Origin: a virus
DNA: 45,110 nucleotides
Strand: one strand, 5' to 3'
IMG/VR virus record: IMGVR_UViG_3300035670_012729
Location: 1 to 45,110 of that record
Below, piece by piece: positions 44,901 through 45,110 of the stretch (position 1 is its first letter; every line of letters starts with the position of its first letter). The translations under genes and the position numbers were made by a program. The notes below the pieces were generated by a model, which saw nothing but the letters and a program-made list of their open reading frames with translations, made no database searches and was not told where the DNA came from.

Positions 44901-45110
44901 ACTGGATAACCGAAAATCTTCCAGCTTGGATTGAAAAACTCCGAGAATGGGGTGCAGCTATTTGGGAATGGCTCGTTGAAGTCACCCCGATTGCGGTTGA
45001 AAAGTTGAAGGAATGGGGCGGCGCATTGCGTGACTGGATAACCGAAAATCTTCCAGCTTGGATTGAAAAACTCCGAGAATGGGGTGCAGCTATTTGGGAA
45101 TGGCTCGTTG
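41993..45110 (+). CDS. Tail tape measure protein, N-terminal part (runs off window)
   Basis: ATG 41993 with AGGAG seven bases upstream; the frame stays open to the window edge (more than 1030 codons). Residues about 70-270 match the TP901 tape measure core (GVADIAAVMGVASDEVAPLKKLI, then AADAIMQLAQSGISMSEIM and GSDAGTSLKTMLSRM). A Gln/Lys coiled region and a long hydrophobic stretch (GIVLTTILAPAIAGFLAAFAPVAALLGGIIVVV, about residues 513-546) follow. From about 43859 come Trp-rich 44-residue repeats. The product sets tail length and may aid DNA passage. The gene continues, probably into base 1 of this window. Confidence 0.9.
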   Translation, partial: MSTVEILINAQDNASSKLDNVGNSLERLGSKTGGIESSFANLQKTISVGVVGAVAALGASLAGLTAVVTDGVGKAADLEQGVADIAAVMGVASDEVAPLKKLIGDLGMDPTLKVNSTEAADAIMQLAQSGISMSEIMDGAAKNVVLLSNATGGDMALSAAIASDAMALFGISAQDMAVAVNQITGVTVASKFGIEDYQYALAAVGGVASTLGVSFTDLNTTIAAISPSFASGSDAGTSLKTMLSRMIPASEDAAEAMRQIGLFSGMTSGEMESAQKQAKKLQDKIAALDPTSAEYTEKSALLNQQLQNVNASMVSGQNAFFNTDGSMKSMAEISGILQNALSGLSDEQKAATLNTIFGSDAIRAASALAGLGSAEFDKLAASIGQVDAGQSAATRMDTFGGTMEVLAGIVDSLSIQIGDAFLPVLRNLAQWAINFTTQNGQALIGLFQQLAGVLDFVLGYFTATIERGTLMNEQFEKLPRAIQPIVEFVSSLATAVSRLLIQQEYWKDLLIAVGIVLTTILAPAIAGFLAAFAPVAALLGGIIVVVRKLRKTFAVQFGAIFDNLSHMIQLVLAWTSGMLTGWVSVEKGLKNVGDAFKIHLGRAYDQFLIIFNAILVWVVNSLPLWISNLQSWAAASWQWLVDVVPVVLEKIGAWGAALIGWVIENLPAWVATFQDWAAAIWQWLVDVVPIVLEKIGAWGAALIGWVIENLPAWVATFQDWAVAIWQWLVDVVPVVLEKIGAWGAALIGWVTENLPAWVATFQDWAVAIWQWLVDVTPIAVEKIGAWGAALIGWVTENHPAWAASFSDWSAATWQWIVDATPTGTEKLVEWAETYYTWLGENLPDWIEAFLDWSLAMVEWIGEALPEAIRAIGNFVQGISDTGDEEGKSQFPGLVSGWAGALINWITNDLIPQVGPKFLLLMQKYAQAMLNIAVELGKLAIILAVKLWEWIVEVTPIAVEKLKEWGGALRDWITENLPAWIEKLREWGAAIWEWLVEVTPIAVEKLKEWGGALRDWITENLPAWIEKLREWGAAIWEWLV
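43859..44500 (+). repeat. 132-bp tandem repeats in tape measure gene, group 1
   Basis: About five in-frame units of 132 bp (44 codons) with the pattern W-Q-W-L-V-D-V-V-P, E-K-I-G-A-W-G-A-A-L-I-G-W-V, ENLPAWVATF. Three consecutive units keep exactly 132-bp spacing (43981, 44113, 44245); later units diverge. Regularly spaced Trp and Phe are known in tape measure repeats. Confidence 0.92.
44843..45110 (+). repeat. 132-bp tandem repeats, group 2, cut by window edge
   Basis: Two units of 132 bp (44843-44974 and 44975-45106) that differ at one base, and the window ends as a third begins. Near-identity makes assembly collapse likely. Confidence 0.93.

Noticed and set aside
41993-45110. Endolysin or lysozyme domain within the tape measure protein
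   Set aside because: No catalytic motif of a peptidoglycan hydrolase was visible. The lysis enzyme may lie in the sequence missing between the two window ends or be unrecognised.

Overview
The window is nearly all of a tailed double-stranded DNA phage genome of siphovirus type (Caudoviricetes) from an unidentified bacterial host. Evidence: terminase, portal-MuF fusion, HK97-type protease and capsid, connectors, tail tube, a frameshifted tail chaperone pair, a long tape measure gene, and tail-tip genes. Both ends lie inside tape measure repeats (132-bp repeats on the right, 138-bp repeats on the left). The likeliest reading is a circular or terminally redundant genome opened where an assembly failed. 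No integrase, CI-like repressor, DNA polymerase or endolysin was recognised. Promoters are sigma70-like (TTGACT-17-TATACT) and Shine-Dalgarno (SD) sites are strong. A Csx16-like gene suggests a host lineage with type III CRISPR, but the host cannot be named from sequence alone.

Layout. 1-8236 (+): end of the tape measure, two tandem distal-tail proteins each carrying a seven-blade propeller, a Gp37-like tail protein, a fibre, two small genes and a metallophosphoesterase. 8233-15517 (-): accessory and recombination operons read leftward from two near-identical promoters (about 15.5 kb and 9.95 kb). They hold a Csx16-like protein, a RecT-like annealing protein, a membrane protein with a C-terminal HTH, many tiny membrane peptides, and three copies of a structured intergenic RNA leader. 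15659-18217 (-): prim-pol and SF3 helicase replication genes and an RHH regulator with a tandem-repeat operator. 18234-18875: a candidate 130-nt structured RNA and a GTATGC-rich palindromic region, probably an origin.

18814-25891 (+): an early accessory operon. It begins with a GIY-YIG gene and an unrecognised gene. Next come five arrays of the pentamer GGCNN separated by four copies of a 55-56 nt element whose predicted fold resembles a tRNA acceptor/T-arm minihelix, then eight tandem paralogous Trp-rich genes (nine domains). VRR-NUC, ThyX, MazG-like and zinc-ribbon genes follow, up to a strong terminator. 25914-45110 (+): holin-like genes, ParB-like and methyltransferase-fold genes, an antisense radical-SAM gene with its own promoter and terminator, then DNA packaging, head, connector and tail genes. 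A second copy of the GTATGC palindrome lies among the head genes, and a methyltransferase/glycosyltransferase pair lies among the neck and tail genes.

Most striking features: the GGCNN arrays with their T-arm-like units, the Trp-rich gene array beside them, the palindrome shared by two distant loci, the covarying leader RNAs, and a phage-borne Csx16 domain that could counter type III CRISPR signalling.
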